From: Cyanobacteriota bacterium
GTDB taxonomy: Bacteria > Cyanobacteriota > Cyanobacteriia > Leptolyngbyales > Leptolyngbyaceae
DNA: 6,100 bases
Assembly (NCBI GenBank): GCA_027482985.1
Contig: JAIXVO010000562.1
Location: forward strand, 1-6,100
Direction of reading: 5' to 3'
A program made the position numbers and the translations under genes. The notes beneath the pieces are model-generated. The model saw nothing but the letters and a program-made list of their open reading frames with translations, was not told where the DNA came from and searched no databases. Positions 1 to 6,100 of the stretch are shown piece by piece; position 1 is the first letter of the stretch; every line of letters starts with the position of its first letter.

Positions 1-1
1 T

Positions 2-1027
2 AAGGCGGCGATCGCGCGGTTTGGCGATGAGATTTTTACTGCTGCCGAACAAGCGGGGGTGTATGTGTTGCTGGAAGCTGCCGTTGGGGGTGGGATTCCG
101 GTGATTGAGCCGCTGAAACAATCCCTCTGCTCGAATCGGATCAATGCCGTGATGGGGATTGTGAATGGCACGACGAATTATATTCTGACGCGGATGAAGA
201 ATGAGGGTGCTGATTTCGCGGCAGTGCTGGCGGATGCCCAACAGTTGGGCTATGCCGAAGCTGACCCGACCGCTGATGTGGATGGGTTGGATGCCGCCGA
301 TAAAATCGCGATTCTGGCCTCGCTGGCGTTTGGCGGGCGGATTAAGTTGCCCGAAGTTTATTGTGAAGGGATTCGGCAAGTCAGTGCGGCGGATATTGTC
401 TACGCCGAAAAGTTGGGGTTTGTGATTAAGCTATTGGCGATCGCCAAACGGGACTCCCAACCGACTGCCGATGCACCGGAACAACTCCAGGTGCGGGTGC
501 ATCCAACGTTGGTGCCCAAAGCCCATCCGCTAGCGAGTGTGAATGATGTTAACAATGCGATTTTAATTGAAGGGGAGCCGATTGGTCAGGTGATGTTCTT
601 CGGCCCCGGTGCTGGTGCGGGACCGACGGCCAGTGCGGTTGTGTCCGATATTCTCAACATTGCTGCCATTCTCAAAGTCGAGCGGGGCACGGCCAAACAA
701 AGCAATGGTGCGCCCTTACTTGATCCGCTGTTGGCCTGTTCTCATCAGCACTACTGCGCGATCGCCCCCATGACTGATCTCACCACGCGCTTCTATGCCC
801 GCTTCCTCACCCGCGATACGCCCGGTGTGATTGGCAAACTGGGCACTTGTTTCGGCGATCATCGGGTCAGTCTAGAGTCAGTGGTGCAAACCGATGTGCG
901 AGGCGAGACTGCCGAAATCGTGGTCGTGACCCACGATGTCCAGGAAGGGGATTTCCGGCAAGCGCTGGACGAAATTCGGGCGATGGACGCGATCGCTAGT
1001 ATTGCCAGTACGTTACGAGTGTTGTAG
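2..1027 (+). CDS. hom: Homoserine dehydrogenase, 5'-truncated by window edge
   Basis: Homoserine dehydrogenase reduces aspartate semialdehyde to homoserine with NAD(P)H in the cytoplasm, the branch point towards threonine and methionine. The frame is open from base 2 to a TAG at 1025-1027, giving 341 visible residues. The GTG at 59 is an internal Val codon, not the start: upstream codons continue the family sequence (RFGDEIF..AAEQAGVYVLLEAAVGGG). About 90-100 residues of the N-terminal NAD(P)-binding Rossmann domain are missing to the left. The catalytic domain carries GIVNGTTNYIL and the family signature, visible residues 79-101, with Glu86, Asp97 and Lys101 matching the catalytic Glu208, Asp219 and Lys223 of the yeast enzyme. 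GPGAGAGPTASA follows. Residues from about 262 to 330 form an ACT domain (FLTRDTPGVIGKLG), in this family usually linked to feedback control by threonine. The 3' end overlaps the convergent gene by 15 bp and no terminator hairpin is visible. Identification is firm. Confidence 0.96.
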   Translation, partial: KAAIARFGDEIFTAAEQAGVYVLLEAAVGGGIPVIEPLKQSLCSNRINAVMGIVNGTTNYILTRMKNEGADFAAVLADAQQLGYAEADPTADVDGLDAADKIAILASLAFGGRIKLPEVYCEGIRQVSAADIVYAEKLGFVIKLLAIAKRDSQPTADAPEQLQVRVHPTLVPKAHPLASVNDVNNAILIEGEPIGQVMFFGPGAGAGPTASAVVSDILNIAAILKVERGTAKQSNGAPLLDPLLACSHQHYCAIAPMTDLTTRFYARFLTRDTPGVIGKLGTCFGDHRVSLESVVQTDVRGETAEIVVVTHDVQEGDFRQALDEIRAMDAIASIASTLRVL

Positions 1028-2131
1028 AGGCTGGTCAGGGTTGTAGCCTTGCATAATCTGCCGCAACCACACAGCCAGAAACGGCATCGTAATCCGATAG
1101 CCATATTCCGGGCCGTAGACCAGTCCTTTCTGTTGCAGACTTGCCAGTGCGCCCTGCAACCCGCCCCCTCGTGACAGATGATGTTTTTGAATATATTCCC
1201 GTGCATGGGGCGTATCGGTAGGGTCAAGCGCCAAGCTTTCCAGCACACGAATTTGGCTGGAGGGTAAGAGTAACAGTAAGGACTCAAACGTTAGCGATAG
1301 ATCTTTGACTAACGCGGCAGCACTTTGATCGACGTGCTGTGGTGTGATGGTTCTATCTTGGTTGACGACTTGCCCTTGCTCTAACCGCAGACGACGCAAT
1401 AACGCGATCGCATCCCCCCAATTGCCCTGCACATAGTTCAAAAACTGGTCGATTGCGGCGGGTTCCAAGTGCCACCCCTGAGCGATCGTTACCGACTGAA
1501 GCCAGGGTTGCAGGTCATCCCGCTTGATTGGCCCCAAGAACACGACTTGCATCTCACTTTGTTGCACCCAGCTCTCAGCAACGGTGGCAATCAACGCATA
1601 GCTGACGCGACTTTGTTGCTGAATTTCTTGCCGCAAATAGCGCTCCCAGGTTTCCGATCGATCCCAGGTGCGAATGTGGGGAAAGTTCTGAAACACAATC
1701 ACGACGCGGCAATTCAGGGCTTCGGCGATCGCTTGGGGCAACAGCAACAAGGTTTTGAACAACTGCCAGACATCAGTGGTGGTCGCTTGCCATTGCAACT
1801 GCATCTGCCCACTGGATAAAGACCTGACCGCAACCGGCTGATCGCGAACCCACTGCTGGATGAAGGCGACTTCCGGCGGCGTGGTAAATGTCGTCGCAAT
1901 CCCTTCTGCTAAGAGGGCTAAAAATTTTTCGCTGTGAGTCGCTCGGAGGCAATCAATCTCCATCACTCGCGCCCCCACGACTTGTGCGGCTTGCTGCACT
2001 AATCGCCGCCGCCCGCTACCGGGCACACCCGCAATCAGCAGATCGCCATCCGCCGCCAGCACCGAACTCACCTGATTCAGTTCTGCCTGCCGACCAACTA
2101 GGGCTTCTGGAATCGCAAGGGTAGCAACCAT
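1013..2131 (-). CDS. Archaeal-ATPase/STAND-like P-loop protein with degenerate Walker motifs
   Basis: A complete 372-residue gene, ATG at 2131-2129 and TAA at 1015-1013. The N-terminus (IPEALVGRQAEL, residues 7-18) is the GR-type entry of AAA/STAND ATPases. The P-loop at 35-42 reads GVPGSGRR, so Arg replaces the invariant Lys and the following Ser/Thr. The Walker B strand at 143-149 reads VVIVFQN, so Gln-Asn stands where Asp-Glu is expected. A later strand, SYALIATVAES (177-187), resembles the sensor-1 region. Residues about 275-360 look like a winged helix: SSQIRVLESLAL, then GGGLQGALASLQQKGLVYG and a GYRITMPFLAVWLRQ ending, as in PF01637-type proteins. No signal peptide or membrane segment is apparent, so it is probably cytoplasmic. 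The role is unknown; ATP binding or hydrolysis is doubtful from these motifs, and a regulatory or scaffold role is only inference. The start is the only nearby ATG before the conserved motif; no clear Shine-Dalgarno precedes it. It is divergent from pacL and convergent with hom. Confidence 0.88.
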   Translation of the reverse strand: MVATLAIPEALVGRQAELNQVSSVLAADGDLLIAGVPGSGRRRLVQQAAQVVGARVMEIDCLRATHSEKFLALLAEGIATTFTTPPEVAFIQQWVRDQPVAVRSLSSGQMQLQWQATTTDVWQLFKTLLLLPQAIAEALNCRVVIVFQNFPHIRTWDRSETWERYLRQEIQQQSRVSYALIATVAESWVQQSEMQVVFLGPIKRDDLQPWLQSVTIAQGWHLEPAAIDQFLNYVQGNWGDAIALLRRLRLEQGQVVNQDRTITPQHVDQSAAALVKDLSLTFESLLLLLPSSQIRVLESLALDPTDTPHAREYIQKHHLSRGGGLQGALASLQQKGLVYGPEYGYRITMPFLAVWLRQIMQGYNPDQPLQHS

Positions 2132-2159
2132 AGAAAACGTTACAAATAGTTATGACTTA

Positions 2160-2185
2160 TGTCTGATGCTATCTCATTTCAGACA
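2160..2185. promoter_or_regulatory. Inverted repeat, possible operator
   Basis: TGTCTGA at 2160-2166 is matched by its exact reverse complement TCAGACA at 2179-2185, with 12 bp between (centre spacing about 19 bp, near two helical turns). It covers the position of the missing pacL -35 element, just upstream of TATAAT, and lies just downstream of the candidate minus-strand start. That is where a dimeric regulator could act on both genes. I do not recognise the site as belonging to a known regulator. Confidence 0.4.
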
Positions 2186-2188
2186 GGC

Positions 2189-2215
2189 ACTATAATTTAG
2201 TACTGTTGGTGTCAT
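2189..2215 (-). promoter_or_regulatory. Candidate promoter of the minus-strand ATPase-like gene
   Basis: Read on the minus strand, ATGACA (2215-2210) and TATAGT (2194-2189) each match five of six bases of the sigma-70 consensus. The spacer of 15 bp is shorter than the ideal 17. If used, it would overlap the pacL -10 box on the opposite strand, so the two promoters would compete for polymerase. The match is weak and the assignment tentative. Confidence 0.28.
2191..2196 (+). promoter_or_regulatory. Candidate -10 box of the pacL promoter
   Basis: A perfect TATAAT lies 43 bp before the pacL ATG, which would put the transcript start near 2203 and give a leader of about 35-40 nt. No convincing TTGACA lies 16-18 bp upstream; that stretch (around 2167-2174) is TGCTATCT. 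There is no extended TG motif. This suggests an activator-dependent promoter or one for an alternative sigma factor, but that is inference from one site. Confidence 0.5.
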
Positions 2216-2239
2216 AGCACTTCTTTCCTAAATTTTTGT

Positions 2240-5095
2240 ATGACTGCTCATTCTTCCCCCGCTGTTGCCCCGGTTGCGTGGCAAGCTTTGCCCGCAACGC
2301 AAGTCCTGACCGACCTCGACAGTAATCCGCAACAAGGCTTGACTAGTCAGCAAGTCTCCGATCGCCTGGCTTACTACGGTACGAATGAATTACAAGAAAC
2401 TGGCGGTCGTACTTGGTGGCAAATCCTGCTGGATCAGTTCACGAATATCATGCTGATTCTGCTGATTGTGGTGGCCATTGTTTCTGGTGTCTTAGATTTC
2501 ATGGATTACCAGGCTGGCAAACTGGACCCAGGGGAAGTGCCGTTTAAGGACACGATCGCGATCTTGGCGATCGTGATTTTGAATGGGATGTTGGGCTATT
2601 TCCAGGAAAGTAAAGCCGAAAAAGATTTGGCGGCACTGAAGAAGATGGCCTCTTCCCGCGTCCGGGTGATTCGGGATGGCAAGCCGATTGAAGTGGATTC
2701 GAAGGAACTGGTGCCCGGCGACATCATGTTGGTCGAGGCTGGAGTGCAAATTCCCGCCGATGCTCGGATTGTGGAAGAAGCCAACTTGCAAGTGCGGGAA
2801 GCGGCGCTCACGGGAGAAGCCCTCGCCGTCAATAAAGAAGCCAATGTGGAACTGGCTGCGGATACGCCGCTGGGCGATCGCTTGAACTTGCTCTATCAGG
2901 GTACCGATGTCGTGTTTGGGCGCGGCACTGCCGTTGTCACCAATACGGGCATGAAAACTGAGTTGGGCCGGATTGCCACCATGTTGCAGTCGGTGGAGGC
3001 CGAACCCACGCCGCTGCAACAACGGATGTCGCAATTGAGTAATGTGCTGGTCACCGGAGCCATGATCCTCGTCGGGTTAGTGGTGATCGGCGGGATGATC
3101 ATTCTGGGCTTCGATCGCTGGAAAGAATTGCTGGAAGTGTCTCTCAGTATGGCGGTGGCGATCGTCCCCGAAGGTCTGCCTGCCGTCATTACCGTCACCC
3201 TGGCGTTGGGCACCCAGCGGATGGTACGCCGCAATGCCCTGATTCGGAAGCTGCCTGCGGTGGAAACCCTGGGGTCGGTGACGACGATTTGTTCTGATAA
3301 GACCGGCACCCTGACCCAGAACAAAATGGTCGTCAAACTGATTAACACTGCCTCTTTGTCGCTCCGGGTGAGTGGCGAAGGCTATGCCCCCGAAGGACGG
3401 TTTTTCCGGTTGAGTGAGGAGACGAACCGTACCGATTCAGCACTGGCGCTGGCTCCCGAAGATCAGCCAGAACTGCTGAATCTGTTGACGGCTTGTACCG
3501 TTTGTAACGACGCGATTTTGCAGCAGCAAGAGCGTGAGTGGATTATTCTGGGAGACCCCACTGAGGGCGCTTTGTTGTCGGTGGCGGGTAAAGCCGGATT
3601 TGAACGGGATCAATGGACGAGTAAATTGCCTCGCGTGGGTGAAATTCCGTTTTCCTCGGAACGCAAACGGATGAGCGTGATTGTGGAAGCGGTCAATCCG
3701 AGCGCTGCCAGTGCGGAAGCGGCCGATCGCTACATGATGTTCACGAAAGGTTCGCCAGAATTGATTCTGGAGCGCTGTACCCAAATTCAGGTGGGCATGG
3801 AGACGCAACCGATCACCGAGGCGCAGCGGCAGCAAATTTTAGACCAAAATAACTATATGGCAGGGCGGGGTTTGCGGGTCTTAGGGTTTTCCTGCAAGCC
3901 GTTGACGGTCTTGCCAGGTGAAGATGTGGAAGGCGCATCGGAGCAAAACCTCGTCTGGTTAGGGTTGGTGGGGATGTTGGACGCGCCTCGTCCAGAAGTC
4001 CGAGAAGCGGTGGCGCGGTGTCGGACGGCAGGGATTCGCCCTGTCATGATTACAGGCGACCACCAACTGACGGCGCAGGCTGTAGCCGAAGATTTGGGGA
4101 TTGCGCAGGTGGGCGATCGCGTGTTGACGGGGCGCGAACTGGAAAAACTGAGCCAGCCTGAACTGGAACGGGAAGTGGAGCAGGTCAGCGTTTATGCGCG
4201 AGTCGCACCGGAACATAAGTTGCGGATTGTGCAAGCGCTCCAACGGCGCAAACACATTGCCGCGATGACTGGTGACGGCGTGAACGATGCTCCCGCTCTG
4301 AAGCAAGCCGACATCGGGATTGCGATGGGGATTACGGGAACAGACGTGAGTAAGGATGCCAGCGACATGGTGTTGCTGGATGACAACTTCGCGACGATTG
4401 TGGCGGCGACGGAAGAAGGGCGGGTCGTCTACAACAACATCCGACGGTTTATCAAATATATTCTCGGTAGTAATATCGGGGAACTAATTACGATCGCCGC
4501 TGCCCCGCTGCTCTTACCTACCGGAGGCGTGCCCCTGTCACCCTTACAAATTTTGTGGATGAACCTCGTCACGGATGGGTTACCCGCCCTGGCGTTGGCG
4601 GTAGAACCCGCTGATCCCAATGTCATGAATCGTCCGCCCCACGATCCGCAGGAAAGCATTTTTGCGCGGGGTCTGGGGCTTTATATGATTCGGGTGGGGC
4701 TGATTTTAGCCATCATTGCTGTGAGTTTGATGGTCTGGTCTTACGGCTACACGGAGCAGGTGCAAAGCGACATTCTGGATCGCGATCGCTGGAAAACGAT
4801 GGTCTTTACCACCCTCTGTCTGGCCCAAATGGGACACGCGATGGCGATTCGCTCCAGCAGTCGGCTGACGATCGAAATGAATCCCCTCTCGAATCCCTAT
4901 GTGTTGGCTTCCGTGGTGCTGACCAGTGTGCTGCAATTGATGCTGATCTATGTCGCCCCCCTGCGGAAGTTCTTCGGCACTCACTTCTTGAGCCTGAACG
5001 AACTGGGCATTTGTATCGGCCTCAGCTTGTTAATGTTCGTCTGGATTGAACTGGAGAAGATCGTCTTCCGCTGGTACGCAAAACGGAAAAAATAG
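2240..5095 (+). CDS. pacL: PacL-like P2A-type cation (Ca2+) transporting ATPase
   Basis: A complete 951-residue P-type ATPase, close to the usual length of cyanobacterial PacL and SERCA-like pumps. It should use ATP to export Ca2+, or another divalent cation, across the inner membrane. Order: N-terminal cation-ATPase domain (about 10-60); M1-M2 (about 64-122); actuator domain with TGEA at 191-194; M3-M4 (about 267-322) with PEGLP at 310-314; phosphorylation loop DKTGT with Asp353; nucleotide domain with KGSPE at 503-507; TGDH at 605; TGDGVND at 677-683; then M5-M10 (about 738-946). Ion ligands Glu311, Asn745, Glu748, Asn775, Thr778 and Asp779 match SERCA Glu309, Asn768, Glu771, Asn796, Thr799 and Asp800. 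The M8 site-I Glu908 is replaced by Gln863, as in one-Ca2+ pumps. The start at 2240 leaves a short conserved-looking leader before the ATPase domain; there is no clear Shine-Dalgarno (upstream is TTCTTTCC then AATTTTTGT). A HIP1 octamer shares the last base of the stop codon. The main uncertainty is the ion: Mn2+ or Na+ is possible. Confidence 0.95.
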   Translation: MTAHSSPAVAPVAWQALPATQVLTDLDSNPQQGLTSQQVSDRLAYYGTNELQETGGRTWWQILLDQFTNIMLILLIVVAIVSGVLDFMDYQAGKLDPGEVPFKDTIAILAIVILNGMLGYFQESKAEKDLAALKKMASSRVRVIRDGKPIEVDSKELVPGDIMLVEAGVQIPADARIVEEANLQVREAALTGEALAVNKEANVELAADTPLGDRLNLLYQGTDVVFGRGTAVVTNTGMKTELGRIATMLQSVEAEPTPLQQRMSQLSNVLVTGAMILVGLVVIGGMIILGFDRWKELLEVSLSMAVAIVPEGLPAVITVTLALGTQRMVRRNALIRKLPAVETLGSVTTICSDKTGTLTQNKMVVKLINTASLSLRVSGEGYAPEGRFFRLSEETNRTDSALALAPEDQPELLNLLTACTVCNDAILQQQEREWIILGDPTEGALLSVAGKAGFERDQWTSKLPRVGEIPFSSERKRMSVIVEAVNPSAASAEAADRYMMFTKGSPELILERCTQIQVGMETQPITEAQRQQILDQNNYMAGRGLRVLGFSCKPLTVLPGEDVEGASEQNLVWLGLVGMLDAPRPEVREAVARCRTAGIRPVMITGDHQLTAQAVAEDLGIAQVGDRVLTGRELEKLSQPELEREVEQVSVYARVAPEHKLRIVQALQRRKHIAAMTGDGVNDAPALKQADIGIAMGITGTDVSKDASDMVLLDDNFATIVAATEEGRVVYNNIRRFIKYILGSNIGELITIAAAPLLLPTGGVPLSPLQILWMNLVTDGLPALALAVEPADPNVMNRPPHDPQESIFARGLGLYMIRVGLILAIIAVSLMVWSYGYTEQVQSDILDRDRWKTMVFTTLCLAQMGHAMAIRSSSRLTIEMNPLSNPYVLASVVLTSVLQLMLIYVAPLRKFFGTHFLSLNELGICIGLSLLMFVWIELEKIVFRWYAKRKK

Positions 5096-5342
5096 CGATC
5101 GCACCTGCTGAGCCTGGATAATTCATTACCCGTAGTTCCGTAGGGGCACCTCTTGTGGGTGCCCTAACCACCGATGGCACCCACAAGAGGTGCCCCTACA
5201 CTCGGAAAGACACACTGTTTTTTGAGGCGATCGCGGGATATCTGAGGGACGGGTGGTTTCGAGGCTTTTCTGCAATTCTCATGAATAATGCAGGTTAGCG
5301 AGCAGCGTGAGAACTTGATCCTGACGCTGCTCGCTGCTGTTT
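5096..5342. other. Non-coding gap between pacL and the debranching gene
   Basis: This 247-bp gap between convergent genes holds a HIP1 octamer at its left edge, a long perfect inverted repeat (5140-5199), a second HIP1 octamer (5227-5234) and a terminator-like hairpin near the right end. I see no credible small gene in it. The stretch 5200-5296 shows nothing else recognisable beyond a run of six T at 5218-5223. Confidence 0.7.
5140..5199. repeat. 24-bp perfect inverted repeat (nested palindrome, MITE-like)
   Basis: The left arm (5140-5163, beginning GTAGGGGCACC) and right arm (5176-5199, ending GGTGCCCCTAC) are exact reverse complements over 24 bp, separated by a 12-nt loop (5164-5175). Each arm is itself partly palindromic: GGGCACC (5144-5150) pairs with GGTGCCC (5158-5164), and GGCACC (5176-5181) with GGTGCC (5189-5194). 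The DNA or RNA can therefore form one long stem or two small hairpins. GTAGGGGC...GCCCCTAC ends are of a type seen in dispersed palindromic repeats of filamentous cyanobacteria. No target-site duplication is evident. No T-run follows directly on either strand, so it is not a standard terminator, though it would be transcribed as part of the pacL 3' untranslated region. Confidence 0.85.
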
Positions 5343-5344
5343 TT
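5297..5344 (+). terminator. Rho-independent terminator for pacL, possibly shared
   Basis: AGCGAGCAGCGT (5297-5308) and ACGCTGCTCGCT (5324-5335) are exact reverse complements, giving a 12-bp GC-rich stem with a 15-nt loop. Four bases later comes TTTTT (5340-5344). On the + strand this is a reasonable intrinsic terminator about 200 nt after the pacL stop. On the minus strand the same stem starts 7 bases after the debranching gene's stop codon but is not followed by a T-run, so it would work only weakly that way. The T-run overlaps the stop codon of the debranching gene (5343-5345). Confidence 0.7.
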
Positions 5345-6100
5345 ACGCCTCAATAATGACGCGCAGATTGCCCCGTTTTTTGGTGACGCGGCAGGCAGTG
5401 GAGCCATTCGATCGCTCGAATTCCAGATCCAATAAAGTCGGACCCACTCGCAAATTTTGGAGCGCTAGGTGATTAATGGATGGCGGTAAGGCTGGATCGA
5501 TAATCCGTAAGGTATTACTGGGCGCGTCGGGCACCAAATTCACCATCATTTGCAGCAGTTGGAACACACTCCCCGTCGCCCAGGCTTGCGGGCTACAGGC
5601 CACGGGATACTGAACGGGATCATTGCCATCGCTGCGTTCAAAGCCACAGAAGAGTTCCGGTGGTCGCTGGTAGGGCTGGCGTCTGGTCATGTCTAAAATG
5701 CCTTCTGCCAGTTCTAAAGCCTGTTCGATTAAGCCCAGCGATCGCAGCCCGATCGCAATCAGGGCATTGTCGTGCGGCCAGACGGAACCAATGTGATAGC
5801 CCATGGGATTGTAGGCGGGAGATAGGCTGCTGAGGGTGCGGATGCCCCAGCCATTAAACATATCGGGTGCCCGTAATCGTTCGGCGACGCTGAATGCCTT
5901 CTCGGGGGTGAAAATGCCTAAATTCAGACAATGCCCTGGATTGGAGGTAATGCTGTCTACCGGATGACCGTCGCCATCCAGAGCCAGGGCGCAATAGTCT
6001 TGATCTTCCAGCCAAAAGTCGCGATTGAACCGCAGTTTTAAATCGCGGGCGGATTCTTCCCAGTGGTCTGCCAGGTCAATCCGTTTTTTCATGCGGGCAA
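5343..6100 (-). CDS. Amylo-alpha-1,6-glucosidase / glycogen debranching family, C-terminal part
   Basis: The minus-strand frame enters from the right edge and ends with TAA at 5345-5343. The ATG at 6092-6090 begins a long run but the frame stays open to the edge and the family is much longer (around 700 residues), so this is the C-terminal third; the true start lies outside. Family-type motifs, counted from that ATG: SNPGHCLNLGIF (50-61), GWGIRTLSS (81-89), YNPMGYHIGSVWPHDNALIA (94-113), PELFCGF (145-151) and YPVACSPQAWATGS (162-175). These are typical of the (alpha/alpha)6-barrel domain of bacterial amylo-alpha-1,6-glucosidase-like proteins (GDE_C type), which hydrolyse alpha-1,6 branch stubs in glycogen or related glucans. 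The last 40 residues form the short strand-rich tail seen in such proteins. Substrate cannot be fixed from this part; other alpha-glucan or glycoside hydrolases share the fold. It converges with pacL, and the T-tract of the terminator between them overlaps its stop codon. Confidence 0.88.
   Translation of the reverse strand, partial: ARMKKRIDLADHWEESARDLKLRFNRDFWLEDQDYCALALDGDGHPVDSITSNPGHCLNLGIFTPEKAFSVAERLRAPDMFNGWGIRTLSSLSPAYNPMGYHIGSVWPHDNALIAIGLRSLGLIEQALELAEGILDMTRRQPYQRPPELFCGFERSDGNDPVQYPVACSPQAWATGSVFQLLQMMVNLVPDAPSNTLRIIDPALPPSINHLALQNLRVGPTLLDLEFERSNGSTACRVTKKRGNLRVIIEA

Larger units (their letters stand above)
2132..2239. promoter_or_regulatory. Divergent promoter region between the ATPase-like gene and pacL
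   Basis: This 108-bp gap separates two divergent start codons and must hold the 5' signals of both genes. It is clearly richer in A and T than the flanking coding DNA. It holds a TATAAT for pacL, a weaker candidate promoter on the minus strand, and a 7-bp inverted repeat. Neither gene shows a Shine-Dalgarno in front of its start codon, which is common in cyanobacteria. Confidence 0.75.
8..5745. repeat. HIP1 octamers (GCGATCGC), 12 dispersed copies
   Basis: Exact copies start at 8, 437, 758, 989, 1404, 1725, 2874, 4113, 4782, 5095, 5227 and 5738, counted by eye. Most lie inside genes; 5095 overlaps the pacL stop codon and 5227 is intergenic. Near matches such as CGATCG are also common. This density is a hallmark of many cyanobacterial genomes and supports the assignment. 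pacL has only three internal copies in 2.9 kb, while hom has four in 1 kb. Confidence 0.9.

Noticed and set aside
59..61. GTG as the start codon of homoserine dehydrogenase.
   Set aside because: Conserved family residues continue upstream to base 2, so the gene is cut by the window edge and this is an internal Val.
859..1287. A 142-codon minus-strand frame spanning the hom/ATPase-gene junction.
   Set aside because: It overlaps the ACT domain of hom and the end of the ATPase-like gene in a different frame, and has no family resemblance.
1469..1819. A 116-codon + strand frame inside the ATPase-like gene.
   Set aside because: It is antisense to the well-formed 372-residue frame, without a plausible promoter or domain.
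2492..3034. A 180-codon open frame antisense to pacL.
   Set aside because: It lies wholly within the conserved actuator-domain coding region of pacL, has no recognisable domain and a composition rich in Arg, His and Phe typical of a shadow frame.
5218..5223. Run of six T as part of a terminator formed with the 24-bp inverted repeat.
   Set aside because: It lies 18 nt after the end of the stem, too far for an intrinsic terminator, and no other hairpin abuts it.
5407..5422. Short palindrome ATTCGA-TCGC-TCGAAT in the debranching gene.
   Set aside because: It is inside conserved coding sequence and built on common CGATCG-type words, so chance or codon use explains it.
6090..6092. ATG as the start codon of the debranching protein.
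   Set aside because: The frame stays open to the window edge and the product would contain only the C-terminal third of the family.

Overview
The window looks like cyanobacterial chromosome. The palindrome GCGATCGC (HIP1, the octamer over-represented in many cyanobacteria) occurs 12 times in 6.1 kb by my count, where roughly one per 65 kb would be expected by chance. The proteins are also of types familiar from cyanobacteria: a PacL-like P-type ATPase, a homoserine dehydrogenase with an ACT domain, and an amylo-alpha-1,6-glucosidase-type glycogen debranching protein. Coding DNA is moderately GC-rich and the intergenic gaps are visibly more AT-rich.

Layout from left to right: (1) the 3' three quarters or more of hom (homoserine dehydrogenase) on +, cut by the left edge and ending at 1027. 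(2) A complete minus-strand gene (2131 down to 1013) for an archaeal-ATPase/STAND-like P-loop protein with a C-terminal winged-helix-like region. It converges on hom with a 15-bp overlap of the two coding ends, and both nucleotide-binding motifs are degenerate. (3) A 108-bp divergent promoter region (2132-2239) with a perfect TATAAT, a possible overlapping minus-strand promoter, and a 7-bp inverted repeat that could be an operator. (4) A complete pacL-like Ca2+ (or other divalent cation) P2A-type ATPase on + (2240-5095). (5) A 247-bp gap (5096-5342) with a perfect 24-bp inverted repeat of dispersed-element type, then a 12-bp hairpin followed by five T, a likely terminator. (6) The C-terminal part of a glycogen-debranching-type glucosidase on the minus strand, entering from the right edge and ending at 5343.

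The genes do not form one operon: orientations are +, -, +, -, and the products serve amino-acid biosynthesis, an unknown ATPase-fold role, cation export and glycogen breakdown. Only the ATPase-like gene and pacL share a promoter region and might be co-regulated. I see no mobile-element genes, RNA genes, CRISPR array or defence system. The content is ordinary core genome; the points worth a second look are the degenerate P-loop protein, the nested palindrome and the dyad in the divergent promoter.
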